Source of the DNA: DASUAL01 sp035763805
GTDB taxonomy: Bacteria > Gemmatimonadota > Gemmatimonadetes > Gemmatimonadales > GWC2-71-9
Assembly: GCA_035763805.1 (NCBI GenBank)
Contig: DASUAL010000087.1
Span: forward strand, 1 to 43,354
Direction of reading: 5' to 3'
DNA: 43,354 bases
The notes beneath the pieces were generated by a model. The model worked only from the letters and a program-made list of their open reading frames with translations. It searched no databases and was not told the origin of the DNA. The translations under genes and the position numbers were made by a program. Numbering within the stretch: position 1 is the first letter of the stretch; each line of letters opens with the position of its first letter. This document shows positions 1-10,035 of the stretch, piece after piece.

Positions 1-2622
<2,622 letters not shown>

Positions 2623-2623
2623 A

Positions 2624-2723
2624 CGGTGGGAGGCGGTAAGGGGCAGTAGGAGGCGGTAGGGGGCGGTAACCGGCCGCAGTTGTTACCGCCTCTTACCGCC
2701 CCCTACCGCCCCTACCGCCTCTT
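2624..2723. repeat. Inverted array of decamers, likely bidirectional terminator
   Basis: Four decamers of the type AGGCGGTAAG / GGGCGGTAAC run from about 2631 to 2670. After a short GC-rich centre (2671-2681), four decamers of the complementary type (TTACCGCC core) run to about 2720. The arms pair into a long imperfect hairpin exactly between two convergent genes, so it could act as a terminator for both. It is one of a family of short-period arrays in this window. Confidence 0.85.
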
Positions 2724-2726
2724 GTT

Positions 2727-3149
2727 TCACATCTCCTTATAGATGGAGGCTCCGACCACCCCGGCCACGGGAATCTGGATCAGGGCCACGATCGTGCCGA
2801 GCGTGTACATCTTTTGGGGGAACAACCCCATGGGCGCTTCGCCGATCGCATGCATCAGACCGATCAAGAACCACACGCAGAGCCCGGCGATCACGGCGGT
2901 TCTCGGGCCGGGGCCGAACCGCGGGCGGATCGCCGCATAGAGCCAGATCAGCGCGATGCCGAGGACGAAATCCCACGCGACGTACAACCAGATCATGCTG
3001 TCCGGCATCGGCGGCTTGCCCAGCGCCTGCATCGCTGCGGCGATGTCCTGCTTCAGCAGCACCCCGTATAGGACGAAGTCAACGACGTTCAGCACCACTC
3101 CCGCCAACAGCCCGCCCATGATGACGCGACCCCAGTCGATCTTGCCCAT
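2727..3149 (-). CDS. Small multi-pass membrane protein
   Basis: 140-residue membrane protein with about four hydrophobic helices (around residues 8-28, 50-72, 83-103 and 113-135). I do not recognise a named family with certainty. The start at 3149 (MGKIDWGRV) is chosen because GAGGT lies just upstream; longer in-frame extensions add hydrophilic, poorly structured residues. Conserved-looking positions include a Gly-rich first helix and the pair of Trp near the second helix. It converges on the TonB receptor across a decamer hairpin. It could be a DUF-type integral membrane protein of the cell envelope; no function is proposed. Confidence 0.72.
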   Translation of the reverse strand: MGKIDWGRVIMGGLLAGVVLNVVDFVLYGVLLKQDIAAAMQALGKPPMPDSMIWLYVAWDFVLGIALIWLYAAIRPRFGPGPRTAVIAGLCVWFLIGLMHAIGEAPMGLFPQKMYTLGTIVALIQIPVAGVVGASIYKEM

Positions 3150-3226
3150 AGTGACCTCGCGGAGGGAGAGCACGGACCTGCACGCGGCTCCGACACTACC
3201 GGGTGACCCGATGGCCGTCAAGCAAC

Positions 3227-3266
3227 CCTACGCGCCTACGCGCCTAGGTGTCTGTGCGTCTAGCAG
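3227..3266. repeat. Direct octamer array
   Basis: Five 8-bp units in register: CCTACGCG twice, CCTAGGTG, TCTGTGCG, TCTAGCAG. The array ends on the base before the stop codon of the next minus-strand gene, so it sits immediately downstream of that gene. No facing arm is visible. Confidence 0.7.
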
Positions 3267-4364
3267 TTACGGCACAGGCAGCACGCCGACCATCCCGCCC
3301 AGGCCGTCGGATACCGTGGCGACGCCGTTCGGTACCACCCACTCGGTGCCGTTCACGAGGATGTTGAAGTGGTGGATCCCGCGGGGCAGGGCGAGCACCA
3401 CCTCCCACAGGTCTCCGCCGAGCGCGCGAAGCGGCAGAGGTTGCCACTGGTTCCAGTCCCCGGCGATCGCCAGCGAACGGACGTTGTCGAACCGGAAGCG
3501 CACCACCAGGCTGTCACCGCGACTCTCCGTGACCAGTGGCGATCCGCCGGGGCCTGCTCGGGGGAGCGCCGTAGTCCGGGACCTGCCGTGGAGCCGCACT
3601 CCCAGCGTCACGAACCCGGCGCGCGGCAGGCCCTGGTACGGATCGGGGAGGTAACTCCCCCCGCTGACCTCGAGCGCCGCGTGTGACACGAGGAAGAACT
3701 GGAGGAAGGCGCTGGCCGCGCCTTTCGAGCCGTAGACGCGCGACACGCGGGTGGCGGTCCAGAAGGACGCGACCACCCGGCCGCGCTCGACGGTCGCGCC
3801 GACCGTGACGTCCGTGAACCAGGCGCCTAGGAACCGCGTCGGTTCCACGCTCGCACTCCAGTCTGTCCGCCACCTGCCGGCGTTCGAGTGCCACCAGGCG
3901 CGCGCGCGCGTGCGCAACGCGGTGACCGAGGGCTGGTCCGCGATCCAGCCAGCCGAGGGGCCGGCACCAGCGCCGAAGCCCCACCGCGCCTGAGACCAGA
4001 GCAGTTCGCCCAGCCCGTGCGCCGCGGCGGTCCACCCGCCGTCGCTGCGGCCGGTGCCCGCGAGCGCGGCCTCCCCTCCGAGTCGCCATCTGTCGGCGAT
4101 CGGCGGAGATGCGAGCCACAGATCGCCGCGCCCTTGGCTCGACCACACCGCGTCGGGCAAGGAGGCGAACGAGCCCGAAACGCCCGTCACGAAAGTCGGT
4201 GTCACGTGCTGAAGCGCGGGGGACAACGATGCGGAGCTGAAGCTCGTCCCACCGGGGTAGCGCACGGTGCCGACGCCGATGCCGAGCGACGCCCGCGCCT
4301 GCGCGGACGCGGGCGCCGCGCCGCAGCTCACGGCGAGCAGCACAACCAGAGACGGGCGTCTCAC
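3267..4364 (-). CDS. Exported beta-rich protein with C-terminal CBM48 glycogen-binding domain
   Basis: 365 residues from a GTG at 4364 that gives a clear signal peptide (MRRPSLVVLLAVSCGAAPAS, cleavage near AQA). Residues ~25-275 are rich in alternating aromatic/Gly strands, like a small outer-membrane barrel. Residues ~285-365 match the AMPK/isoamylase CBM48 fold: RFRFDNVRSLAIAGDWNQW, then the W-x-V-x-L-x-L-P-x-G-x-H-x-F segment and a V-N-G-T-E-W turn. CBM48 binds alpha-glucans in known families; binding here is inference. The same domain recurs in the anti-sigma-like protein at 5613-6269, only three genes away, which links the two. Longer in-frame starts upstream lack a signal peptide and were rejected. 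Confidence 0.8.
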   Translation of the reverse strand: MRRPSLVVLLAVSCGAAPASAQARASLGIGVGTVRYPGGTSFSSASLSPALQHVTPTFVTGVSGSFASLPDAVWSSQGRGDLWLASPPIADRWRLGGEAALAGTGRSDGGWTAAAHGLGELLWSQARWGFGAGAGPSAGWIADQPSVTALRTRARAWWHSNAGRWRTDWSASVEPTRFLGAWFTDVTVGATVERGRVVASFWTATRVSRVYGSKGAASAFLQFFLVSHAALEVSGGSYLPDPYQGLPRAGFVTLGVRLHGRSRTTALPRAGPGGSPLVTESRGDSLVVRFRFDNVRSLAIAGDWNQWQPLPLRALGGDLWEVVLALPRGIHHFNILVNGTEWVVPNGVATVSDGLGGMVGVLPVP

Positions 4365-4414
4365 GGCGGGAAAGCTATCTCGAGGCGGAGGGCGCGGAAC
4401 AGGCGCAGAAATGC

Positions 4415-4439
4415 GTAGGGGCGCCGCATGCGCCCCTAC
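4415..4439. terminator. Perfect 10-bp inverted repeat
   Basis: GTAGGGGCGC at 4415-4424 and its exact complement GCGCCCCTAC at 4430-4439 flank a 5-nt loop. It lies between two minus-strand genes, downstream of the Pro-rich gene and upstream of the CBM48 gene. There is no U-tract, so termination or transcript processing is only likely. This kind of G4C stem is a common intergenic palindrome in GC-rich genomes. Confidence 0.6.
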
Positions 4440-4470
4440 ACTACGTGCACGGCGATGATCTTGTAGTGCG

Positions 4471-4878
4471 TTACGGTCGGTGACTTCCTGACTGCCCCGG
4501 GCTCTCCGGCTTCTGGGCTGGCGGGGGCGGCAGGACCGGGAGCGCCGGCTGCGGCGGACGAATCGCGGGAGGCAGGGCGACTGTGGCAGCGCCACCGCCT
4601 TGAGGCTGGGCCCGCTGGGCAGGCGTCACCGGGATCCAAGTGGGTCGACGCTCGAGCCCCACGACCTCGCCGCGGCGCTGCGTGGCTCTGCGCTCGGGCA
4701 CTTTCGACCTGGCGACGTCCGAGGCTTCAGGCGCCGGCACCTGCGGGTTCTGCCGATGGCGGTCCACCTTCACCTGGGCGGTGTCGGATGCGTGCTCGTC
4801 GGGGTTCGGCGGCGTCTGCGCCACGAGGAGCGCGGGCAGTGCCAGGGTGACGGCTAACCCGAGAAGCTTGCGGATCAT
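4471..4878 (-). CDS. Exported proline-rich protein
   Basis: 135 residues. The start at 4878 follows a strong GGAGG ribosome site by seven bases. Residues 1-20 (MIRKLLGLAVTLALPALLVA) form a signal peptide with cleavage before QTPPNPDEH. The mature protein is hydrophilic, then strongly Pro-rich at its C-terminus (repeated PPQPALPVLPPPP), suggesting a disordered, wall- or periplasm-spanning linker. No cysteines or catalytic motif are visible and I do not recognise a family. It is divergent from the ECF sigma gene at 5065, and the 186-bp gap between them must hold promoters for both. Confidence 0.7.
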   Translation of the reverse strand: MIRKLLGLAVTLALPALLVAQTPPNPDEHASDTAQVKVDRHRQNPQVPAPEASDVARSKVPERRATQRRGEVVGLERRPTWIPVTPAQRAQPQGGGAATVALPPAIRPPQPALPVLPPPPAQKPESPGQSGSHRP

Positions 4879-5064
4879 AAAGCCTCCTCTCGCTCTAGAA
4901 GACTCCTCGCCGGGCCAGCCGGTAACGCCGGGTGCCGGAAGTCCCGGCAGCACCGAGCGTTACCAACTCTGCCCACGGCGACTCTTTATGCTTGAGCCGG
5001 CGTTGCCCGAGCCCACGCGCTCGCCTAGCATCTTGTCCAATACTTGGGTCGGCGAGGTGCTCGG

Positions 5065-5616
5065 TTGGGTCTCACAGAAGAGGCGACGGACGCCGAGGTT
5101 GTACGGGCGGTGTTGGCGGGGGACGCGGAGCGGTACGCGGTGCTGGTGCGCCGCTACCGCGATCGCTACGCCCGCTACGCCGCGCGGATGCTCGGTTCGA
5201 TCGACGCCGCCGAGGACGCTGTGCAGGATGCGTTCGTGCGGGCGTTCGAGCAGTTGGCGCAATGCCGGGACCCTGACAAGTTTGCGGGGTGGCTGTTCCT
5301 CATACTGCGCAACCGGTGCTTCGCGGAGCAACGGCGCCGGAGGCGTGAGGGGCGGTCGCTCGAGCCCGGGGACGAGGCCGTGGCCTCGCCAGATCGGCCC
5401 GACGGAGCGGTGGTGCAGGCGGACCGGACGGGCGCGCTCGAGCGAGCGCTCGAGCGGCTGACGCGCGAGCAGCGCGAGGTGTTCGTGCTCAAGCACGTCG
5501 AGGGATTGTCGTACGAGGAGATCGCACAGCTCACCGGCGCGACGGTCGCGTCGCTGAAGATGCGCATGCACCGGGCGTACGACCGGCTGCGCGAGTTGCT
5601 GAAGGAGCACGCATGA
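5065..5616 (+). CDS. ECF RNA polymerase sigma factor
   Basis: About 183 residues. Region 2 is clear (AAEDAVQDAFVRAFEQL, then KFAGWLFLILRNRCF), followed by a charged linker and region 4 (LTREQREVFVLKHVEGLSYEEIAQLTG, a helix-turn-helix for the -35 element). TTG at 5065 is preferred because GAGGTG lies six bases upstream; a TTG at 5044 would add seven residues. The stop overlaps the next gene as ATGA, so the membrane protein that follows is translationally coupled and is the obvious anti-sigma candidate. Regulated promoters are unknown; autoregulation is usual for ECF operons but no promoter could be called. Confidence 0.92.
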   Translation: MGLTEEATDAEVVRAVLAGDAERYAVLVRRYRDRYARYAARMLGSIDAAEDAVQDAFVRAFEQLAQCRDPDKFAGWLFLILRNRCFAEQRRRRREGRSLEPGDEAVASPDRPDGAVVQADRTGALERALERLTREQREVFVLKHVEGLSYEEIAQLTGATVASLKMRMHRAYDRLRELLKEHA

Positions 5617-6269
5617 GCGAGCCATTTCATCCGCTGGTGAAGCGCCTGCTGGACGGCGAGCTGTCGCTTTCCGAACTGCCGCCGGAGCTCGTCGCGCAAG
5701 GGGCCGAAGCGTTGCGGCTGCTCGGCGCAGTCGACCGCGCCCCCGTGTCGCTGCCGGCGGCGCTCGAGGCCCGGGTGATGGTCGAGGTGCGGCGGCGCGC
5801 CCGGTCGCGGCTGCGGCGCGCCTGGCGGTGGTTCGTCGAGCCGCTGGACGTGGAGGTGCGTCTGCGCGTCCGGCCGTGGGCCGTGTGGGGTGGCGCCCTC
5901 GCGGCGGCTGCCGCCCTGGCGTTCCTGCTCGCGCGGCCCACCGCGTCGCCGGACGGCGCGCGGTCGGTTGAAGCCGCCGCGCGCGACAGCGTGTCTGTGC
6001 GATTCGTGCTGTTCGCCCCGAGCGCGAAGCATGTCTCGGTCGCTGGCACGTTCAATCAATGGGACCGCGACGCCGCGCCCCTGATGCGCGCCGGCGCCAG
6101 CGGCGTGTGGACCCTGACTCTCACTCTCCCCGTCGGCCAGCACCAGTATGCCTTCGTCGTCGACGGAGAGCGCTGGGTGGCCGACCCCGCCGCCCCGGGC
6201 GTGGACGACGGCTTCGGGCGGCAGAACAGCGTCGTCGCCGTGATCGCGCAGGGGGCGCGGACACTGTGA
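5613..6269 (+). CDS. Anti-sigma-like membrane protein with extracytoplasmic CBM48 domain
   Basis: 218 residues. The N-terminal ~85 residues are cytoplasmic and helical (MSEPFHPLVKRLLDGELSL...), compatible with an anti-sigma domain but without a visible zinc H-x3-C-x2-C motif. A single membrane helix spans about residues 91-110. Residues ~127-214 form a CBM48/AMPK-type glycogen-binding module: VRFVLFAPSAKHVSVAGTFN, Q-W-D-R-D, then L-P-V-G-Q-H-Q-Y-A-F-V-V-D-G. It overlaps the sigma gene by ATGA. The layout suggests a one-component sensor: alpha-glucan or related ligand outside, sigma release inside. Sigma binding and ligand are inference; domain order is seen directly. Confidence 0.85.
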   Translation: MSEPFHPLVKRLLDGELSLSELPPELVAQGAEALRLLGAVDRAPVSLPAALEARVMVEVRRRARSRLRRAWRWFVEPLDVEVRLRVRPWAVWGGALAAAAALAFLLARPTASPDGARSVEAAARDSVSVRFVLFAPSAKHVSVAGTFNQWDRDAAPLMRAGASGVWTLTLTLPVGQHQYAFVVDGERWVADPAAPGVDDGFGRQNSVVAVIAQGARTL

Positions 6270-6937
6270 GGGGCGCGTTCGTCGCGGTCGCGCTACTCGC
6301 CGGCGTGGCGCTGCGGCTGGCGGCCCAGGAGGATGTGGCGACCCGGCTCGATCGGCGAGTCCCGCCCGCGGTGGTCCGCGAGGTGGAGGAACTCGCTTCA
6401 TCGGCGGTGGCCCGCGGGCTTCCCGTCGAGCCGCTCATCCAGAAGGCGATCGAAGGCGGCGCCAAGGGCGTGCCGGCGGAGCGCGTAATCGCCGCGGTGC
6501 GCGCCCTCGCGGCGCGGCTCGAGGCGGCTGCCGGCGCCCTGCGCTCGAGCGGCATCGAGAGCCCGGCGGCCGACGTGATCGAGGGCGGCGCGTACGCACT
6601 CGGGGCGGGCCTGAGCGCGGACGAGGTGGCTGAACTCGCCCGCTCCAGCCACGAGCCGCACGATCCGGGGTTGACTCTGCGTGTCGCAGCGACGCTCGCG
6701 GCGCTTGGCGTGCCACCTAAGACGACACTTGAGCTGGTCCGGGACATGATCAGGGCCGGGCGTGCGCCCAATGACATCCTTAGCCTGCCCGCGCAGGTGC
6801 AGGCAGGCATGGCGCGCGGCGCGACCCCTGCCCAGGCGGCCCAAGGTCTCGGTCGTGCGGCGGCGCACCGGCCGCCGGGCCGTCCCCCGGACCGGATCCC
6901 GCCGGGGCAAGCGAAGCCGAAGCCGCACAAGCCCTGA
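6266..6937 (+). CDS. Secreted helical protein of the sigma/CBM48 operon
   Basis: 223 residues starting at GTG 6266, whose last two bases and the next A form the stop of the preceding gene (GTGA). Residues 1-21 (MRGAFVAVALLAGVALRLAA) are a signal peptide. The mature part is Ala/Leu/Glu-rich and helical, with repeated segments of the type 'G-V-P-A-E-R-V-I-A-A-V-R' that suggest a small alpha-solenoid. It ends in a basic Pro/Lys-rich tail (GRPPDRIPPGQAKPKPHKP). I do not recognise a family. Tight overlap means it is co-expressed with the sigma factor and membrane CBM48 protein, so it may be the periplasmic partner or effector of that system. Confidence 0.78.
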   Translation: MRGAFVAVALLAGVALRLAAQEDVATRLDRRVPPAVVREVEELASSAVARGLPVEPLIQKAIEGGAKGVPAERVIAAVRALAARLEAAAGALRSSGIESPAADVIEGGAYALGAGLSADEVAELARSSHEPHDPGLTLRVAATLAALGVPPKTTLELVRDMIRAGRAPNDILSLPAQVQAGMARGATPAQAAQGLGRAAAHRPPGRPPDRIPPGQAKPKPHKP

Positions 6938-6989
6938 AGCGTCGCGCCGGGTCGAGGAGTCCATCCGGCGCATCGTTCTTCTTTCCCGA

Positions 6990-7016
6990 CCCACTCCCCA
7001 CTCCCCCACTCCCCCG
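6990..7016. repeat. C-rich heptamer/octamer array before metE
   Basis: Tandem CCCACTC, CCCACTC, CCCCACTC and a partial unit lie 20-50 bases before the metE start. No facing arm is seen. The metE leader therefore carries a C-rich, slippage-prone tract. Confidence 0.6.
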
Positions 7017-7038
7017 GCGTGGGTAGATTCCACTTCCC

Positions 7039-9381
7039 ATGCCCATCGCACACAACCTCGGGTTTCCTCCCCTCGGCGCAAACCGCGAGCTCAAGCGCGC
7101 CACGGAGGGCTACTGGAGCGGGAAGGTGGCCCGCGCCGACCTGCTTCGCACCGCCTCGGAGTTGCGCGCCGCGCATTGGCGGCTGCAGCGGGACGCCGGG
7201 CTCGACCTGATTCCCTCGAACGACTTCTCCTGCTACGACCGCGTGCTCGACACCTGCGCGATGGTGGGCGCGGTCCCGCCCCGCTACGGCTGGGTCGGGG
7301 GGCCGGTAGACCTCGACACCTACTTCGCCATGGCGCGGGGCGTTCAAGGGGGGGGGCGGGACCTCACGGCGATGGAAATGACGAAGTGGTTCGACACGAA
7401 CTACCACTACATCGTGCCCGAGTTCGGGCCGGGGCAGAGCTTTCGCCTCTCCTCGACGAAGGCGATCGACGAGTTTCAGGAGGCGAAGGCGCTCGGCTTC
7501 CACACCAAGCCGGTCTTGGTCGGTCCGGTGACGTTCCTCATGCTCGGGAAGACGCGGACGGCGCGCTTCAACCGGCTCGACCTTCTCGACGCACTTCTGC
7601 CGGTGTACGGCGACGTCCTCTCCCGGCTCGCGGCAGCTGGCGCGACGTGGGTGCAACTGGACGAGCCGTGTCTGGCGCTCGACCGCATGCCGGACGAGCG
7701 CGCGGCCTACGCGCGGGCGTACCGGTTCCTGGCCGAGCGGGCACCGAAGATCCGGATCCTGCTCGCGACGTATTTCGCGGGATTGGACGACAACCTGGCG
7801 ACGGCCCTCGAGTTGCCGGTCGCGGGGCTGCACGTCGACGTGGTGCGCGGGCCGGGCCAACTCGAGCCGCTGCTCCAGACGTGGCCGGGGGGCCGCGGGG
7901 GCCGGGGGGGCGGGGGGGGCGGGGGGGGCGGGGGGGACCGTCGAGTGCTGTCGCTGGGCGTGATCGACGGGCGCAATATCTGGAAGGCGGACCTCGCCGG
8001 GGCGCTCGCCCTGCTCGAGCCGGCCCGCGGCCGCGTCGGGCCGGACGAGCTGTGGCTGGCGCCGTCCTGCTCGCTGCTGCACGTCCCGATCGATCTCGAT
8101 CTCGAGCGCCGCCTCGATGGCGAGCTAAAGAGTTGGCTCGCGTTTGCGGCGCAAAAGCTCGCGGAGGTGGTGACGCTGACTCGGGCGATCCGCGACGGTC
8201 GGCACCAGGTGGCGCCCGAGCTCGACGCGAACGCTCGAGCGATCGCCGCGCGACGGTCGTCCCGCCGCATCCACAACCCCGCGGTCAAGCAGCGCGCCGC
8301 AGCGGTCACGGAGCGGGACATGCGGAGAGTCTCCGCGCACTCCGAGCGGCGCAAGCGGCAACTTCGCCTGCCCGTGTTCCCGACGACCACGATTGGGTCG
8401 TTTCCGCAGACGGCGGAGGTGCGCGCCGCGCGGAAGCAGCTGCATGACGGCAAGCTGTCGTCGCAGGAATACGAGGCGTTCATTGCGGACCAGATCACGC
8501 GCACGCTCAAGCTTCAGGAGGAGCTGGGGCTGGACGTCCTGGTCCACGGGGAGTTCGAGCGCAACGACATGGTGGAGTACTTCGGCGAGCAGCTGGACGG
8601 CTTCGCCTTCACCGAGCACGGCTGGGTGCAGTCGTACGGCACGCGCTATGTGAAACCGCCGATCATCTACGGCGACGTGGCGCGCCCGCGACCGATGACT
8701 GTGCGCTGGAGCACGTTCGCCCAGTCGAAGACGGTCAAGCCGGTGAAGGGGATGCTCACCGGGCCGGTGACCATCCTCCAGTGGTCGTTCGTGCGCGACG
8801 ACCAGCCGCGCTCGGAGACGGCGAAGCAGCTCGCGCTCGCCATCCGCGACGAGGTCAAGGATCTGGAGGCCGCTGGCATCCGCGTAATCCAGATCGACGA
8901 GCCGGCCCTGCGTGAGGGGATGCCGCTGCGGCGGACGGAGTGGGCGGCCTACCTCGAGTGGGCGGTGAACGCCTTCCGCCTCGCCACGGCCGGCGTCCTG
9001 GACGCGACGCAGATCCACACCCACATGTGTTACAGCGAGTTCAACGACGTGATCCGGGTGATCGAGAAGATGGACGCCGACGTGATCTCGATCGAGAACG
9101 CACGCTCGGGCTCGGAGCTGCTGGACGGCTTCAAGGAGTACCGGTACCCGAACGAGATCGGCCCGGGCGTCTACGACATTCATTCGCCGCGCGTGCCCGC
9201 CACCCAGGAGATCGTGACCGCGCTCAAACGCATGCGGGAAGTGCTCGACGACCGACAGATCTGGGTCAACCCGGACTGCGGCCTGAAGACGCGCGGCTGG
9301 GAGGAGACGCTGCAGTCGCTGCGAAACATGGTGCAGGCGGCGCGACAGCTGCGGCCCATGCCGGCATCGGCCGCCGATTGA
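7039..9381 (+). CDS. metE: Cobalamin-independent methionine synthase
   Basis: 780 residues, the usual MetE length. Transfers a methyl group from 5-methyltetrahydropteroyl-polyglutamate to homocysteine, the last step of methionine synthesis, in the cytoplasm. N-terminal half: GFPPLGANRELKRA and WVGGPVDLDTYFAMARG-type segments. C-terminal catalytic half: TTTIGSFPQT, QIDEPALREG and the zinc-site segments HTHMCYSEF, IENARSGSELL and NPDCGLKTRGW. Oddity: residues ~284-299 are a Gly/Arg run encoded by C-plus-G7/G8 units at 7903-7937, inserted in the N-terminal half just before the DRRVLSLGVIDGRN segment; the frame is kept. A second G8 run lies near 7347-7354. There is no B12 riboswitch in the short leader. 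It stands alone ahead of nfu. Confidence 0.97.
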   Translation: MPIAHNLGFPPLGANRELKRATEGYWSGKVARADLLRTASELRAAHWRLQRDAGLDLIPSNDFSCYDRVLDTCAMVGAVPPRYGWVGGPVDLDTYFAMARGVQGGGRDLTAMEMTKWFDTNYHYIVPEFGPGQSFRLSSTKAIDEFQEAKALGFHTKPVLVGPVTFLMLGKTRTARFNRLDLLDALLPVYGDVLSRLAAAGATWVQLDEPCLALDRMPDERAAYARAYRFLAERAPKIRILLATYFAGLDDNLATALELPVAGLHVDVVRGPGQLEPLLQTWPGGRGGRGGGGGGGGGGDRRVLSLGVIDGRNIWKADLAGALALLEPARGRVGPDELWLAPSCSLLHVPIDLDLERRLDGELKSWLAFAAQKLAEVVTLTRAIRDGRHQVAPELDANARAIAARRSSRRIHNPAVKQRAAAVTERDMRRVSAHSERRKRQLRLPVFPTTTIGSFPQTAEVRAARKQLHDGKLSSQEYEAFIADQITRTLKLQEELGLDVLVHGEFERNDMVEYFGEQLDGFAFTEHGWVQSYGTRYVKPPIIYGDVARPRPMTVRWSTFAQSKTVKPVKGMLTGPVTILQWSFVRDDQPRSETAKQLALAIRDEVKDLEAAGIRVIQIDEPALREGMPLRRTEWAAYLEWAVNAFRLATAGVLDATQIHTHMCYSEFNDVIRVIEKMDADVISIENARSGSELLDGFKEYRYPNEIGPGVYDIHSPRVPATQEIVTALKRMREVLDDRQIWVNPDCGLKTRGWEETLQSLRNMVQAARQLRPMPASAAD
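7903..7937 (+). repeat. G-tract array inside metE
   Basis: Units of one C followed by seven or eight G occur four times in a row (C-G7, C-G8, C-G8, C-G7) and encode poly-Gly. The coding strand could form a G-quadruplex and the tract is prone to slippage. It belongs to the same 7-9 bp period class as the other arrays here. Confidence 0.8.
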
Positions 9382-9413
9382 CCCGCGCGAGCGACCACGG
9401 CATACTTCGCGCT

Positions 9414-10034
9414 ATGGACGCCGCCGAGATCAAGATCACCGCCGAGCCGATCGACAACGCGCGCTGCAAGTTCCTCGTGAGCGTGCCAGTGCACTCCGCG
9501 GGCGTACGGCGGTTCTCCTCGCGCGAAGAAGCACAGGGCTCCCCGCTCGCCGAAGCGATCTTCGCGATCCCGGGGGCCGACGTCACCGAGCTCATCGTCT
9601 CCGGCAACCTCGTCACGGTGGTGAAACGGAACCCCGCCCCGTGGCAGGCGATCGGCAAATCGATCGGTACGGCGATCCGCGCGGCGGTCACGAGCGGGGA
9701 ACCGGCCGTGGCCCCCAAGGCGGCCGCGCCCGTCGCAGGCGCCGCCGGGCTCGACGATGACGCCCTCTACGACCGGGTCGCCGATCTCTTCGACACCCAG
9801 GTGAACCCCATGGTCGCGCGGCACGGCGGGCGGGTGGAGCTGATCGACGTGCAGGACGCGGTCGTCATGCTGCGGATGGCGGGCGGGTGCCAGGGATGCG
9901 GGATGGCGGACGTGACCTTGCGCCAGGGGATCGAGGCCATGCTCCAGCAGCACGTCCCCCAGGTCAAGGGGATCGTCGACATCACTGACCACACGGCGGG
10001 CACCAACCCCTACTTCGCCGCCGCCAAGAAGTAA
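9414..10034 (+). CDS. Nfu/NifU-type iron-sulfur cluster carrier
   Basis: 206 residues from ATG 9414. Residues ~1-95 match the Nfu N-terminal domain (C-K-F-L-V-S-V-P-V-H and F-A-I-P-G-A-D-V-T-E-L...V-T-V-V-K-R). An Ala/Pro linker follows, then a NifU C-terminal domain with the cluster-binding C-x2-C in M-A-G-G-C-Q-G-C-G-M-A. This protein would receive and hand over [4Fe-4S] clusters in the cytoplasm. It lies 32 bp after metE, possibly one transcript. The Fe-S-rich genes from 14594 onward are plausible clients, but that is inference. The upstream frame is open but the ATG gives the full N-terminal domain. Confidence 0.9.
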   Translation: MDAAEIKITAEPIDNARCKFLVSVPVHSAGVRRFSSREEAQGSPLAEAIFAIPGADVTELIVSGNLVTVVKRNPAPWQAIGKSIGTAIRAAVTSGEPAVAPKAAAPVAGAAGLDDDALYDRVADLFDTQVNPMVARHGGRVELIDVQDAVVMLRMAGGCQGCGMADVTLRQGIEAMLQQHVPQVKGIVDITDHTAGTNPYFAAAKK

Positions 10035-10035
10035 C

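Noticed and set aside
2624..2723. CRISPR array
   Set aside because: Units are 10 bp, contiguous and without unique spacers; none of the arrays in the window has CRISPR spacing.
6121..8082. 653-codon open frame on the minus strand opposite the secreted protein and metE
   Set aside because: High GC makes long antisense frames common. It has no domain, covers two well-supported plus-strand genes and reads as Arg/Pro/Ala-rich low complexity.
7039..9381. metE as a frameshifted pseudogene because of the G tract
   Set aside because: The frame is kept through the tract and all catalytic segments downstream are intact.
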